Assembly: GCA_947177405.1 (NCBI GenBank)
Contig: CAMWUJ010000010.1
Coordinates: 1-57,606, forward strand
Origin: an uncultured Porphyromonadaceae bacterium
GTDB taxonomy: Bacteria > Bacteroidota > Bacteroidia > Bacteroidales > Muribaculaceae
Length of the DNA: 57,606 nt
Direction of reading: 5' to 3'
Shown piece after piece: positions 8,961 through 18,033 of this stretch. The notes below the pieces were generated by a model that did not search any database, was not told where the DNA came from, and saw nothing but the letters and a program-made list of their open reading frames with translations. Made by a program: the position numbers and the translations under genes. Position 1 is the first letter of the stretch. Every line of letters begins with the position of its first letter.

Positions 8961-10310
8961 ATGAAGGAACTTCTTGTAGTGCTCGGAGGAGGAGAAAGCG
9001 GCGTGGGAGCCGCCATCCTCGGCAAAGAGAAAGGAATGGAAGTATTTCTCAGCGATATGGGCACGATTGCCGACAAATATAAGAATATCCTCAACGAGGA
9101 GAATATAGAATTCGAGGAAGGCCGACATTCCGAAGATAGAATCCTGAAAGCAGATATCGTGGTGAAGAGCCCCGGTATTCCTCCCTATGCCCCTATGGTG
9201 GAGAAGATCACAGCCAAGGGTATTCCGGTGCTCTCTGAAATAGAATTCGCAGGAAGATACACCGATGCCAAAATGGTATGCATCACCGGATCCAACGGCA
9301 AGACCACAACCACTCTCCTCACTTACCACATACTCCGGAAAGCCGGTCTGAACGTGGGCCTGGCAGGAAATGTGGGAAAAAGCCTGGCGCTGCAGGTGGC
9401 CCGCGAACACCACGACTATTATGTGATCGAGCTTTCGAGTTTCCAGCTTGAGAATATGTATGACTTCAAGGCCGATATCGCAGTGATTATGAATATCACT
9501 CCCGACCACATGGATCGATACGACCATAAGATGGAGAACTATGTGAAAGCCAAATTCCGTATTCTTCAGAACCAGACTGCCGAAGACTATTTCATCTATT
9601 GGCAGGACGATCCGGTGGTGACCGAACAGATACGTCAGATACAGACAGAGGCTATCCTGATGCCTTTCAGCGAATTCCGTCAGGAAGACACCAAAGCCTA
9701 TGTGGAAAACGGTATCGTGCATTTCATAGCTCCCACCGAGGTATGGGAGATACCCCGCGACCGACTCTCTCTGCATGGCCTCCATAACCTCTACAATTCA
9801 ATGGCGGCTGGTCTGTCGGCATCTATCCTCAATATTAAGGACGACAAGATTCGCGGTGCTCTCGAAGACTTCGAAGCCGTGGAACACCGTCTTGAATTCG
9901 TTGCCGAAGTGGATGGGGTAAAATATGTGAACGATTCCAAGGCAACCAATGTCAACTCCACCTGGTATGCGCTTGAGAGCATGACCACTCCCACCGTGTT
10001 AATATTGGGTGGAAAAGATAAAGGAAACGACTACACCGAAATCGAACAGCTTGTAAAGGATAAGGTGAAAGCCATCGTATGCATGGGTAAGGACAATACC
10101 AAACTTCTCGACTTCTTCCAAGGGAAGGTGCCGGTGATTTCCGACACCCACTCCATCGAAGATGCCGTGAAGGAATGTGCCCGTCTTGCGTCGGAAGGAG
10201 AGACAGTGCTACTCTCTCCCTGCTGCGCGAGCTTCGACCTCTTCTCAAGCTACGAGGACCGTGGAAAAAAATTCAAGGATGAGGTGAGGAAACTCTCCTC
10301 AAAAAGCTGA
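8961..10310 (+). CDS. murD: UDP-MurNAc-L-alanine:D-glutamate ligase MurD
   Basis: MurD adds D-Glu to UDP-MurNAc-L-Ala with ATP. From ATG 8961 the protein has 449 residues, the usual length, and starts MKELLVVLGGGESGVG. This fits the N-terminal UDP-binding Rossmann fold. The ATP P-loop GSNGKTTTTLLTYH follows near residue 112, and NDSKATNVNST near residue 320 is the conserved C-terminal signature. A TTG at 8934 would add nine residues but lies inside the inverted-repeat element, so ATG 8961 is preferred. The gene is separated from mraY by that element and may be expressed through it. Confidence 0.95.
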   Translation: MKELLVVLGGGESGVGAAILGKEKGMEVFLSDMGTIADKYKNILNEENIEFEEGRHSEDRILKADIVVKSPGIPPYAPMVEKITAKGIPVLSEIEFAGRYTDAKMVCITGSNGKTTTTLLTYHILRKAGLNVGLAGNVGKSLALQVAREHHDYYVIELSSFQLENMYDFKADIAVIMNITPDHMDRYDHKMENYVKAKFRILQNQTAEDYFIYWQDDPVVTEQIRQIQTEAILMPFSEFRQEDTKAYVENGIVHFIAPTEVWEIPRDRLSLHGLHNLYNSMAAGLSASILNIKDDKIRGALEDFEAVEHRLEFVAEVDGVKYVNDSKATNVNSTWYALESMTTPTVLILGGKDKGNDYTEIEQLVKDKVKAIVCMGKDNTKLLDFFQGKVPVISDTHSIEDAVKECARLASEGETVLLSPCCASFDLFSSYEDRGKKFKDEVRKLSSKS

Positions 10311-10368
10311 CCTTCATGCCCTGCGGAAATTATCTATGATATAAACACAACAAACTCATTTGACATCA

Positions 10369-11778
10369 ATGACCGATAACAGAAACCTTTCAACTGCCGG
10401 ACTTGACATCCGGGAGACAATCGACGGAAAACCTTCGGATCCGGCGACCCCGGCCGAGAGCGCCGTGGCACAAGTGGCCGCTGCGGCGGCACGCGCCAAG
10501 AAGGCCACCAAGCCTTCACGACCCGACCATTACATCTGGGGAATCTACATCATGTTTCTCCTCATCAGCGTGGTCGAGCTCTTCAGTGCGTCAAGCTCCG
10601 AGGTATCATCCGCCAATGTATATAGTCCGCTCATCCGCCACGGTATCTTCCTGGTGATCGGAGTTGCAATCGTGCTGGGTCTCCAGAAGACCCATTATGT
10701 GGTGCTCCGGAGAATGGCATGGATAGTGGCCATACTCTCGTTAGGACTCCTGGTGCTCTCCTCAGTGATCGGAGTGGAGATAAACGGGGCGCAGCGTGCG
10801 ATAAGAATCGCCGGTATGACTATCCAGCCTGCCGAAATGATTAAACTCGCGGCCGTGCTTCTCCTGGCAGCTATCTTGTCGAAAAACCAGAGCCCCGGAG
10901 GAGTGACCAATAACGGCGTGATCCAATGTGCCATTGTGGTGGTGGTGTTCGGTGCGCTGCTATGGAGCAACGGTCTGACCAACATGATTCTTCTGATGGG
11001 CGTCAGTATCAGTATGTTTCTGATCGGTGGAATCCAATGGAAAAAATTCGGAGTGGTGATGCTCGTATATGGATGCTGCGCCGGAGCATTGATGATGGTC
11101 AAATATATGAAGCCCGACACAAGTCATTTCGACGAGGTGAAGAACGAACAGCTCTATTCCCAGGGAGGATCAGCTATCGAAAAAACAGGAGGAGGCCGTG
11201 CCAGCACCCACAAGGGACGTCTGTCGCGCTGGCTTGAGGGTACATCTCCCGATGATCCTATAGATGATATGAATCGTCAGGTGATATTCTCCAACTTCGC
11301 CCAGGCTCATGGAGGAGTGTTAGGTCAGGGACCGGGAAATTCACGTGAAAGCGCCCGACTCCCTCTCGCATTCTCCGATTATATCTTCTCGATCATAATC
11401 GAAGACACCGGTTTTGTGGGAGGATGCTGCCTGCTGCTGCTGTATCTACTTCTGGTGGCCCGGGCGGGGCGCGTGGCATATAAATGCTCAAGAGCCTTTC
11501 CGGCCTTCCTCATCATGGGGTGTGCGGTGCTCATAGTATTCCAGGCGCTGGTCCACATGGCCATCGTCACCGGTATATTCCCGGTATCGGGGCAGCCGCT
11601 CCCATTCATATCCAAGGGAGGAACATCGATATTGGTGATGTCGGCGGCTATTGGAATGATGCTGTCGGTGAGCCGTTATGCAGTAACGAGCGGCAACAAG
11701 AATGAAATAAAGGCTGAGATGAAGGCTCTTCCCGAAGACCTTCAGGCAGCCAATATAACAAATTATACCACACTCTAA
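10369..11778 (+). CDS. ftsW: Septal peptidoglycan glycosyltransferase FtsW
   Basis: FtsW, a SEDS-family polytopic membrane protein, polymerises lipid II at the septum together with FtsI. About ten membrane segments follow an N-terminal cytoplasmic extension of about 50 residues rich in Ala and Thr. SEDS signatures seen include NGAQRAIRIAG near residue 125, QAHGGVLGQGPGNS near residue 310 and GQPLPFISKGGTS near residue 405. ATG 10369 is chosen over an in-frame TTG at 10360. The gene ends 3 bases before murG, indicating translational coupling. Confidence 0.94.
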   Translation: MTDNRNLSTAGLDIRETIDGKPSDPATPAESAVAQVAAAAARAKKATKPSRPDHYIWGIYIMFLLISVVELFSASSSEVSSANVYSPLIRHGIFLVIGVAIVLGLQKTHYVVLRRMAWIVAILSLGLLVLSSVIGVEINGAQRAIRIAGMTIQPAEMIKLAAVLLLAAILSKNQSPGGVTNNGVIQCAIVVVVFGALLWSNGLTNMILLMGVSISMFLIGGIQWKKFGVVMLVYGCCAGALMMVKYMKPDTSHFDEVKNEQLYSQGGSAIEKTGGGRASTHKGRLSRWLEGTSPDDPIDDMNRQVIFSNFAQAHGGVLGQGPGNSRESARLPLAFSDYIFSIIIEDTGFVGGCCLLLLYLLLVARAGRVAYKCSRAFPAFLIMGCAVLIVFQALVHMAIVTGIFPVSGQPLPFISKGGTSILVMSAAIGMMLSVSRYAVTSGNKNEIKAEMKALPEDLQAANITNYTTL

Positions 11779-11781
11779 GCC

Positions 11782-12879
11782 ATGGCAGAGAAATATAATA
11801 TACTTATCAGCGGCGGAGGCACGGGAGGACATATCTTCCCGGCTGTCTCCATCGCCAACGCACTTCGGAGACACCTCGACTGCAACATACTCTTCGTAGG
11901 TGCCGAGAACAGGATGGAAATGGAGAAAGTGCCGGCAGCCGGATACAAGATAGAAGGGCTTCCGGTGGCCGGTTTCAACCGCAAAAATCTCTTCAAGAAT
12001 GTTCCGGTGCTTGTCAAGCTGTGGAAAAGTATCCGCAAGGCACGCAAGATAGTGAAAGATTTCAAACCCGACATCGCCATAGGCGTGGGAGGCTATGCCT
12101 CGGGACCCACCCTGAAAGCCGCGCAGCGTGCCGGGGTGCCTACCCTTCTCCAGGAACAGAACTCATACGCCGGAGTGACCAACAAGCTCCTGGCCTCCAA
12201 GGCCGGAAGCATATGCGTGGCCTATGAAGGGATGGAACGCTTCTTCCCGGCCGAAAAGATAGTGCTCACGGGCAATCCTGTGAGAAAAGACCTCATGGAG
12301 GCACGCAAAGAGAAAGGGAAAGCCAGGGAGAGTTTCGGACTCGCTGCCGAGCGCCCCACAGTGCTCATCGTAGGAGGAAGTCTGGGCGCACGCACTCTCA
12401 ATGAAAGTATCGAGGCCCGCATACGCGAATTCATAGATCGTGGGCTGCAGGTGATATGGCAGACAGGAAAGAATTTCGGCGACCGCGGTCCGCAGGCGGC
12501 CAAGGGGCTGAAAGGAGCTGTCGTGACTCAATTCATCAACGACATGGCCTCTGCATACGCAGCTGCCGATCTGGTGGTGTCGCGTGCCGGTGCAAGCTCC
12601 ATCAGCGAGCTCCAGAATCTGGGAAAGGCATGTGTGCTCGTCCCCTCTCCGAATGTGGCGGAAGATCATCAGACAAAGAATGCCCTCGCCCTCGCCAACC
12701 GCGACGCGGCAGTGATGGTGACCGATGCCGAAGCACCGCAAAAACTCGTCGATACCATCTTCTCCCTGATAGGAGACAAGAAAAAACTGGCCGATATGGA
12801 AAAAAATATCTCCGAAATGGCCCTCACCGACAGCGATGAGAAAATCGTGGCCGAGGTGATGAAAATAATCAAAAGGTGA
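11782..12879 (+). CDS. murG: UDP-GlcNAc:lipid I N-acetylglucosaminyltransferase MurG
   Basis: MurG makes lipid II from lipid I and UDP-GlcNAc on the cytoplasmic face of the membrane. The 365 residues include the N-terminal glycine loop SGGGTGGHIFPAV (residues 10-22), VGGYASGP near residue 95, and LLQEQNSYAG near residue 120. The C-terminal GT-B donor domain has SRAGASSISEL near residue 270. The length is typical. It follows ftsW by 3 bases. Confidence 0.96.
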   Translation: MAEKYNILISGGGTGGHIFPAVSIANALRRHLDCNILFVGAENRMEMEKVPAAGYKIEGLPVAGFNRKNLFKNVPVLVKLWKSIRKARKIVKDFKPDIAIGVGGYASGPTLKAAQRAGVPTLLQEQNSYAGVTNKLLASKAGSICVAYEGMERFFPAEKIVLTGNPVRKDLMEARKEKGKARESFGLAAERPTVLIVGGSLGARTLNESIEARIREFIDRGLQVIWQTGKNFGDRGPQAAKGLKGAVVTQFINDMASAYAAADLVVSRAGASSISELQNLGKACVLVPSPNVAEDHQTKNALALANRDAAVMVTDAEAPQKLVDTIFSLIGDKKKLADMEKNISEMALTDSDEKIVAEVMKIIKR

Positions 12880-12883
12880 AAAT

Positions 12884-12927
12884 TCAAGGGATCACCCCTG
12901 AAAAGAAATAAATCAAGGGATAACCCT
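12884..12927 (+). repeat. Two short direct repeats between murG and murC
   Basis: TCAAGGGAT occurs at 12884-12892 and 12913-12921, a 29-base period. Each copy continues into a small AGGG/CCCT hairpin; the second is AGGG-ATAA-CCCT. They fill most of the 65-base gap. No function is recognised. Confidence 0.45.
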
Positions 12928-12944
12928 AAAAAGGTAAGAATTAA

Positions 12945-14342
12945 GTGGATAAAAAAGAGAATATGCAGAGAAGCCTCTATTTCGTGGGGGCCGGTGGAAT
13001 AGGGATGGCCAATCTTGTGAGGTATTATCTGCGCCACGGATCTGAGGTGGGAGGCTATGATCGCACCCCTTCGGATCTCACTGCAGCATTAGAGAAAGAG
13101 GGAGCGCAACTCACCTTCACCGACAATGAGGAGGAAATCCCCGTTTCCTTCCGCAATCCGGAGGAGACATTGGTGGTATATACTCCGGCCGTGCCGGAGG
13201 AGAACAGAATCCTCAGCTGGTTTCGCGACAATGGATTTGAGGTAGTGAAACGCGCCGCCCTTCTTGGTAAAATCACGCGCCACACCCGGGCCATCTGCAT
13301 AGCCGGAAGCCACGGCAAGACCACCACCTGCTCTATGACAGCCAATATCCTGCGCGAGTCAAAGCAAGGATGCACCGCGTTCCTGGGGGGAATCTTGCGC
13401 AACACCGGCAGCAACCTCGTGCTCGACGAGAAATCACCCTACACAGTGATCGAAGCCGATGAATACGACAGATCGTTCCATCATCTCAGCCCGCAGATAG
13501 CGGTGGTCACATCCACTGACCCGGACCATCTCGACATATACGGCGATGAGGCCCACTATCTTGAGGCTTTCTCGATATTCACCTCACTTATCCGTGAAGG
13601 CGGAGTGCTGATCACCCATACAGGTCTTGCCTACCATCCCGATGTGAAGTCGGGAGTGAAGATCGAAACCTATAGCGGAGGGGAAGAAGGAGACTGGCAC
13701 GCGGAGAATGTGCGCTACGCCACAGGAAAGATAATCTTCGACCTTGTGGGTCCTGACATCCGCATCGACGGAATAGAACCGGGAGTGCCGGTGGAAATCA
13801 ATATCGACAACGCCGTGGCAGCAGCAGCGGCAGCCATCCATGCCGGAGCCGGTCCGGAAGAGGTGAAAGAAGGACTGCGCAGCTTCAAGGGAGCACGCCG
13901 GCGCTTCGAGATATATCTTGACGGTACAGAAAGGGAAAACGGTCCCGTGCTCATCGACGACTATGCCCACTCCCCCAATGAGGTGAAAGCATCGATAGCT
14001 TCAGTGAAAAAACTTTATCCGGGGAAGAAGCTGAGTGTGGTGTTCCAGCCACATCTATATACACGTACCCGCGATTTCGCGGCGGAATTTGCAGAAGCAC
14101 TCTCCGGGGCAGATCAGGTGATAATGCCTGAGATATATCCGGCACGCGAGCTTCCCATCGAAGGAATCACCTCGCAAATCATCCTCGATAACGTAAAAAG
14201 CAAGGAAAAAATATTTTGCGAGAGAAAAGATTTGTTGAATCTGATAAAAAATTGTAACTTTGAAATCCTTATGACATTAGGAGCAGCCGACATCGACCGG
14301 CTGCTACCCGAAATCAAGGAAATTCTTTCGAAAGAACAATAG
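12945..14342 (+). CDS. murC: UDP-MurNAc:L-alanine ligase MurC
   Basis: MurC starts the peptide stem by ligating L-Ala to UDP-MurNAc. The 465-residue protein opens with the UDP-binding loop YFVGAGGIGMANL and has the ATP P-loop GSHGKTTTCSM near residue 121. EADEYDRSF near residue 170 and DDYAHSPNEVKA near residue 340 are further Mur ligase motifs. The start is ambiguous: GTG at 12945, or ATG at 12963 (six residues shorter, MQRSLYFVG). Both leave a complete Rossmann fold. The order murG-murC-ftsQ is standard for a dcw cluster. Confidence 0.94.
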   Translation: MDKKENMQRSLYFVGAGGIGMANLVRYYLRHGSEVGGYDRTPSDLTAALEKEGAQLTFTDNEEEIPVSFRNPEETLVVYTPAVPEENRILSWFRDNGFEVVKRAALLGKITRHTRAICIAGSHGKTTTCSMTANILRESKQGCTAFLGGILRNTGSNLVLDEKSPYTVIEADEYDRSFHHLSPQIAVVTSTDPDHLDIYGDEAHYLEAFSIFTSLIREGGVLITHTGLAYHPDVKSGVKIETYSGGEEGDWHAENVRYATGKIIFDLVGPDIRIDGIEPGVPVEINIDNAVAAAAAAIHAGAGPEEVKEGLRSFKGARRRFEIYLDGTERENGPVLIDDYAHSPNEVKASIASVKKLYPGKKLSVVFQPHLYTRTRDFAAEFAEALSGADQVIMPEIYPARELPIEGITSQIILDNVKSKEKIFCERKDLLNLIKNCNFEILMTLGAADIDRLLPEIKEILSKEQ

Positions 14343-14363
14343 AATCCGGCGAAAAAACCAGTT

Positions 14364-15218
14364 ATGTCACACACCGGGAAAGTAATAATGAAATGGAGCC
14401 TTCTGCTTCTGCTATTTGCCTATTGCATCACCATGAGCTTCTGGGCACACGCGGAGGCAGACCAACATGTGTGTGAAGGAATAGATATCGAAGTCAAAGG
14501 AAACCGCCAGATGGATACCATCGTGGTCAGAGGAGTGGCGCATGCCCTTGCGCGCTATCCCCATAAAATCAAGGGGGCTCATCTGAATGAAATCAATACC
14601 GCAGCGGTGGAGAGATATCTCACCGGTCTCAACACATTCGAAAGCGTGAACTGCATGATCACAGCCGGATCACGGCTGAAGATTGAGATTGTGCCTCTGG
14701 TGCCTGTGATGAGATTGTTTACCGGCGACAAGTCGTATTACATCAACAAGGATGGTAAACAGATTGAATCAAAATCGGAATTCTATACGGATGCCCCGGT
14801 AGTTACGGGTAATTTCAATTCCGATTTCACACCAAAAGAAGTAATACCTCTGGTGAAATATATCGAGAAAGACCCCATGCTCCGCAATCTTGTGGGAATG
14901 GTGGAGGCTCGCGATTCCCGAAATCTTATCCTTGTGCCCCGGATGCTGGGCCATGTGGTGAATTTCGGTGACACTACACGGCTGAAAGAGAAAAAAGAGG
15001 CTCTTCAGTTGTTTTATAAAAAAGTAATGCCCTATAAAGGATGGGAAGAATACGACACGATTTCAGTCAAATTTAAAGGACAGGTTGTGGCCACCCGACG
15101 CATAAAACCCGTGGTCAAGAGCCTCCCCGTGGATTCCGACGACATCGATCCGGATGAAACCACTCTGGGCGACCACCTCACCGAGACAGATGAGGAAATA
15201 GCAAACACAGAAGAATAG
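14364..15218 (+). CDS. ftsQ: Cell division protein FtsQ
   Basis: FtsQ is a bitopic divisome scaffold that links FtsA/FtsZ to FtsL and FtsW-FtsI. The 284-residue protein has one N-terminal membrane segment near residues 10-28. A POTRA-like domain follows (IDIEVKGNRQMDTIVV near residue 40), and then the FtsQ periplasmic domain. The C-terminus is acidic. Sequence conservation in this family is low, so position between murC and ftsA is a main reason for the call. A second ATG lies at 14388 and would still precede the membrane helix. Confidence 0.88.
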   Translation: MSHTGKVIMKWSLLLLLFAYCITMSFWAHAEADQHVCEGIDIEVKGNRQMDTIVVRGVAHALARYPHKIKGAHLNEINTAAVERYLTGLNTFESVNCMITAGSRLKIEIVPLVPVMRLFTGDKSYYINKDGKQIESKSEFYTDAPVVTGNFNSDFTPKEVIPLVKYIEKDPMLRNLVGMVEARDSRNLILVPRMLGHVVNFGDTTRLKEKKEALQLFYKKVMPYKGWEEYDTISVKFKGQVVATRRIKPVVKSLPVDSDDIDPDETTLGDHLTETDEEIANTEE

Positions 15219-15229
15219 ACAGACGGGAT

Positions 15230-16570
15230 ATGAACGAAGACAGATATGTGGCTGCCATAGAGATAAGCAGCTCCAAGATAATGGTCGCGGTGGGGAAGCT
15301 GCGACCCAACAATCAGCTTGACATCATAGCATGCGAGCAAGACAAAGGTGTGGAAGGAGTGAGATACGGGGTGATACAGAACCTCGAGGACACATCCCTC
15401 CGCATCGACCACCTCCTCAACAAGATCCAGAGACGATCTTCAGTGCTCCCCAGAGAGATTGTGGGGGTATATGTGGGATTGTCCGGAAGATCGCTTCGTT
15501 CGCTCACCACAGAAGTGAGCAAGAATCTCCCTGATGAAACAGAAATCACCAACGAGATAATCAGCAGTCTCCGCGCCCAGGCCCTGGAGACCGCAATAGA
15601 TAATTCCCTTGATGTTGTAGATGCGATCCCGAGAGTGTTCAAGGTAGGAAAAACCGAAACCACCTCTCCAAAAGGGATGGTGGGCGACAGCATCCGGGGC
15701 ACCTTCGACCTTATAGTATGCCGCCCGGAGCTCAAGAAAAACCTTGTAAGGACACTCCAGGACAAGCTCGGAATAAAGATCAACGGAGCGATGGTGACTG
15801 CACTCTGCACAGGTCAACTCGTGCTCCGCGCCGAAGAGAAGAGACTCGGATGTATGCTCGTGGACATGGGAGCCGAAACCACTACGGTGACAATCTACCG
15901 CAGCGGCCATCTCCGCTATTTCGCCACTCTCCCTATGGGAGGCCGAAATATCACCCGAGACATCACCACCCTCCATCTCCTTGAAGACAAGGCTGAAGAC
16001 CTCAAGACCACTTCAGGAGACGCCATAGCGCGCGATTCAGTGTCATCACTGAATATCAACGGAGTGAAGATGTCAGATGTATCCAACCTCGTTGTGGCCC
16101 GGTCGGAGGAGATTGTGGCCAACATCATCGAGCAGATCACATACGCCGGTCTTAAAGATACTGATCTTCCCGGAGGAATCATCTGTATCGGAGGCGGTTC
16201 GCAGCTCAGAGGAATACTTGAACTGCTCGGAAACCAAAGCGACCTCACAGTGCGCCGTGGATCGCTACCTACATACATTCGTATTGAAGACAGCAAGGCT
16301 CCGTCGTTCGAAATTATAGAACTCGCAAGCGTGCTATATACAGGAGCTACCAATAATAAAGCCGAGTGTCTGGTGATACCTCAGAGAGAGGAACTTCCCG
16401 AAAACGGAATGAGTCATCCCGAACAGGATATCATCGACGACTATCCAGAGCCCAGAAAACAGAAAGAGAAGAAGAAAAAGACGGGAAGAACATGGTGGAA
16501 ACCCTTGAGCAATAAGATTTCCGACTTCTTCACCGGCACAGGAGATGATGAAGATGACATCATCGATTAA
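15230..16570 (+). CDS. ftsA: Cell division protein FtsA
   Basis: FtsA is an actin-fold ATPase that tethers FtsZ to the membrane. The 446 residues begin with the phosphate-1 region RYVAAIEISSSKIMVAVG. MLVDMGAETTTVTIY near residue 205 is the phosphate-2 loop, and GGIICIGGGSQLRG near residue 315 is the adenosine motif. The C-terminus is lysine-rich (KQKEKKKKTGR), followed by WWKPLSNKISDFF, which looks like the amphipathic membrane-targeting helix. A short acidic tail ends the protein. It lies 12 bases after ftsQ and 25 bases before ftsZ. Confidence 0.95.
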   Translation: MNEDRYVAAIEISSSKIMVAVGKLRPNNQLDIIACEQDKGVEGVRYGVIQNLEDTSLRIDHLLNKIQRRSSVLPREIVGVYVGLSGRSLRSLTTEVSKNLPDETEITNEIISSLRAQALETAIDNSLDVVDAIPRVFKVGKTETTSPKGMVGDSIRGTFDLIVCRPELKKNLVRTLQDKLGIKINGAMVTALCTGQLVLRAEEKRLGCMLVDMGAETTTVTIYRSGHLRYFATLPMGGRNITRDITTLHLLEDKAEDLKTTSGDAIARDSVSSLNINGVKMSDVSNLVVARSEEIVANIIEQITYAGLKDTDLPGGIICIGGGSQLRGILELLGNQSDLTVRRGSLPTYIRIEDSKAPSFEIIELASVLYTGATNNKAECLVIPQREELPENGMSHPEQDIIDDYPEPRKQKEKKKKTGRTWWKPLSNKISDFFTGTGDDEDDIID

Positions 16571-16594
16571 TTCACCCACTCACCTCAGAAACAA

Positions 16595-18025
16595 ATGACA
16601 GAAGACTTCACAATAGATAACGATATACGCGACATCACTGACACCTCAGGATTCGCCGAAGAACACAACGACGCCATCATCAAAGTGGTGGGTGTCGGAG
16701 GAGGCGGCTGCAACGCCGTGAGCTATATGTACAAGCTCCAGATTCCTCATATCAATTTCGTGGTCTGCAACACCGACAAGCAATCGCTTGAGATGTCGCC
16801 CGTGCCCAACAAGATTCTTCTCGGTCCGGGGCGAGGAGCCGGCAACAAACCCGAAATAGGACGGAAATATGCCGAGGAGAACGAAGATAAGATCGCCGAT
16901 CTCTTCACCGACCAGACCGAGATGGTGTTCATCACTGCCGGGATGGGCGGAGGCACCGGCACCGGCGCCAGCCCCGTAGTGGCCAAGATAGCCAAGGATG
17001 CCGGTATGCTCACAATCGGAATCGTGACCGTGCCTTTCCTTTTTGAAGGAGAAAAGAAGATTCTCAAGGCTCTCGACGGAGCAAAGGAGATGGCCGAGCA
17101 TGTGGATTCATTGCTTGTGATCAACAATGAAAACCTTATCGAGCTTTACAAAGACCTCAACTTCTTCAATGCCTTCGGCAAGGCCGATGATACACTGGCT
17201 AATGCCGCCCGATCCATCTCGGAGATCATATCCGATCCCTGCTACATCAATGTCGATTTCCAGGACGTGAAGACTACTCTCCGCGAATCGGGCACAGCAA
17301 TCATATCCACTGCCGAAGGAGAAGGGGAACACCGCATCACCGACGCTATCCAGAACGCCCTTCATTCGCCACTCTTGAAGAGTCACGACATATACACTTC
17401 GAAACGTCTGCTCCTCAAATTCATGTGCTGGCGAGACTCCCCCAATCCTCTGAGAGCCGAGGAGATTTCCGAAATCACACAATTCACCAATAAACTCCCG
17501 TCGAGCATCGATGTGAAGTGGGGTATCGGTGACGACCCCTCACTTGGTGACAAAGTGAAGATCACGGTGCTCGCCGCCGGCTTTGATGTCACCCTGAGAG
17601 AAGGGAAGAACGATGAGTCGGGTAAAGGCGGACGCACCATCGTGATGGCCAGCTCCTCCGAAGAGGACAAGAAAGAGGAGGAGAAGAAGAAACGCGAAGA
17701 GAGAGCCAAGATAGAAGACTACTATGGCGGCGAGCGTCTCACTCAACATCGCCGCATGGGCGACAAGATGAAATATGCGGTGCTCTCACCGTCGATGTTC
17801 GACGATTATGAGGTGATCGCGCTTCTTGAACGCACTCCGGCCTATAACCGTCCGGCCAACTTCAATGAGACCCTGAAGAAAGTGAGCGAGGCCACAATCA
17901 TGCCCGAATCCAAACCCTCGGCACCTGATTCCTTCCGTCTCGGCACATCTTCATCCTCATCTTCATCCCGATCTTCCGGCCATTCCGACAATGGCAATGG
18001 GGGAGGCAATGTCATAACATTCTAA
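16595..18025 (+). CDS. ftsZ: Cell division GTPase FtsZ
   Basis: FtsZ polymerises into the Z ring. The 476-residue protein has VGVGGGGCNAVSYM near residue 33 and the tubulin signature GGGTGTGASPV near residue 120. Its core is followed by a Glu/Lys-rich stretch (EEDKKEEEKKKREERAK) near residue 355. A conserved-looking segment, FDDYEVIALLERTPAYNR near residue 405, precedes the tail. The tail ends in a Ser run and GNGGGNVITF, with no recognisable IPAFLRR-type C-terminal peptide. The internal VIALLERTPAY segment may take that role, as I recall for Bacteroidetes FtsZ. It closes the dcw cluster. Confidence 0.96.
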   Translation: MTEDFTIDNDIRDITDTSGFAEEHNDAIIKVVGVGGGGCNAVSYMYKLQIPHINFVVCNTDKQSLEMSPVPNKILLGPGRGAGNKPEIGRKYAEENEDKIADLFTDQTEMVFITAGMGGGTGTGASPVVAKIAKDAGMLTIGIVTVPFLFEGEKKILKALDGAKEMAEHVDSLLVINNENLIELYKDLNFFNAFGKADDTLANAARSISEIISDPCYINVDFQDVKTTLRESGTAIISTAEGEGEHRITDAIQNALHSPLLKSHDIYTSKRLLLKFMCWRDSPNPLRAEEISEITQFTNKLPSSIDVKWGIGDDPSLGDKVKITVLAAGFDVTLREGKNDESGKGGRTIVMASSSEEDKKEEEKKKREERAKIEDYYGGERLTQHRRMGDKMKYAVLSPSMFDDYEVIALLERTPAYNRPANFNETLKKVSEATIMPESKPSAPDSFRLGTSSSSSSSRSSGHSDNGNGGGNVITF

Positions 18026-18033
18026 AAAATCTG

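Noticed and set aside
8946..9785. 279-codon minus-strand frame opposite murD
   Set aside because: It overlaps MurD entirely, is rich in His and Tyr, and has no recognisable domain.
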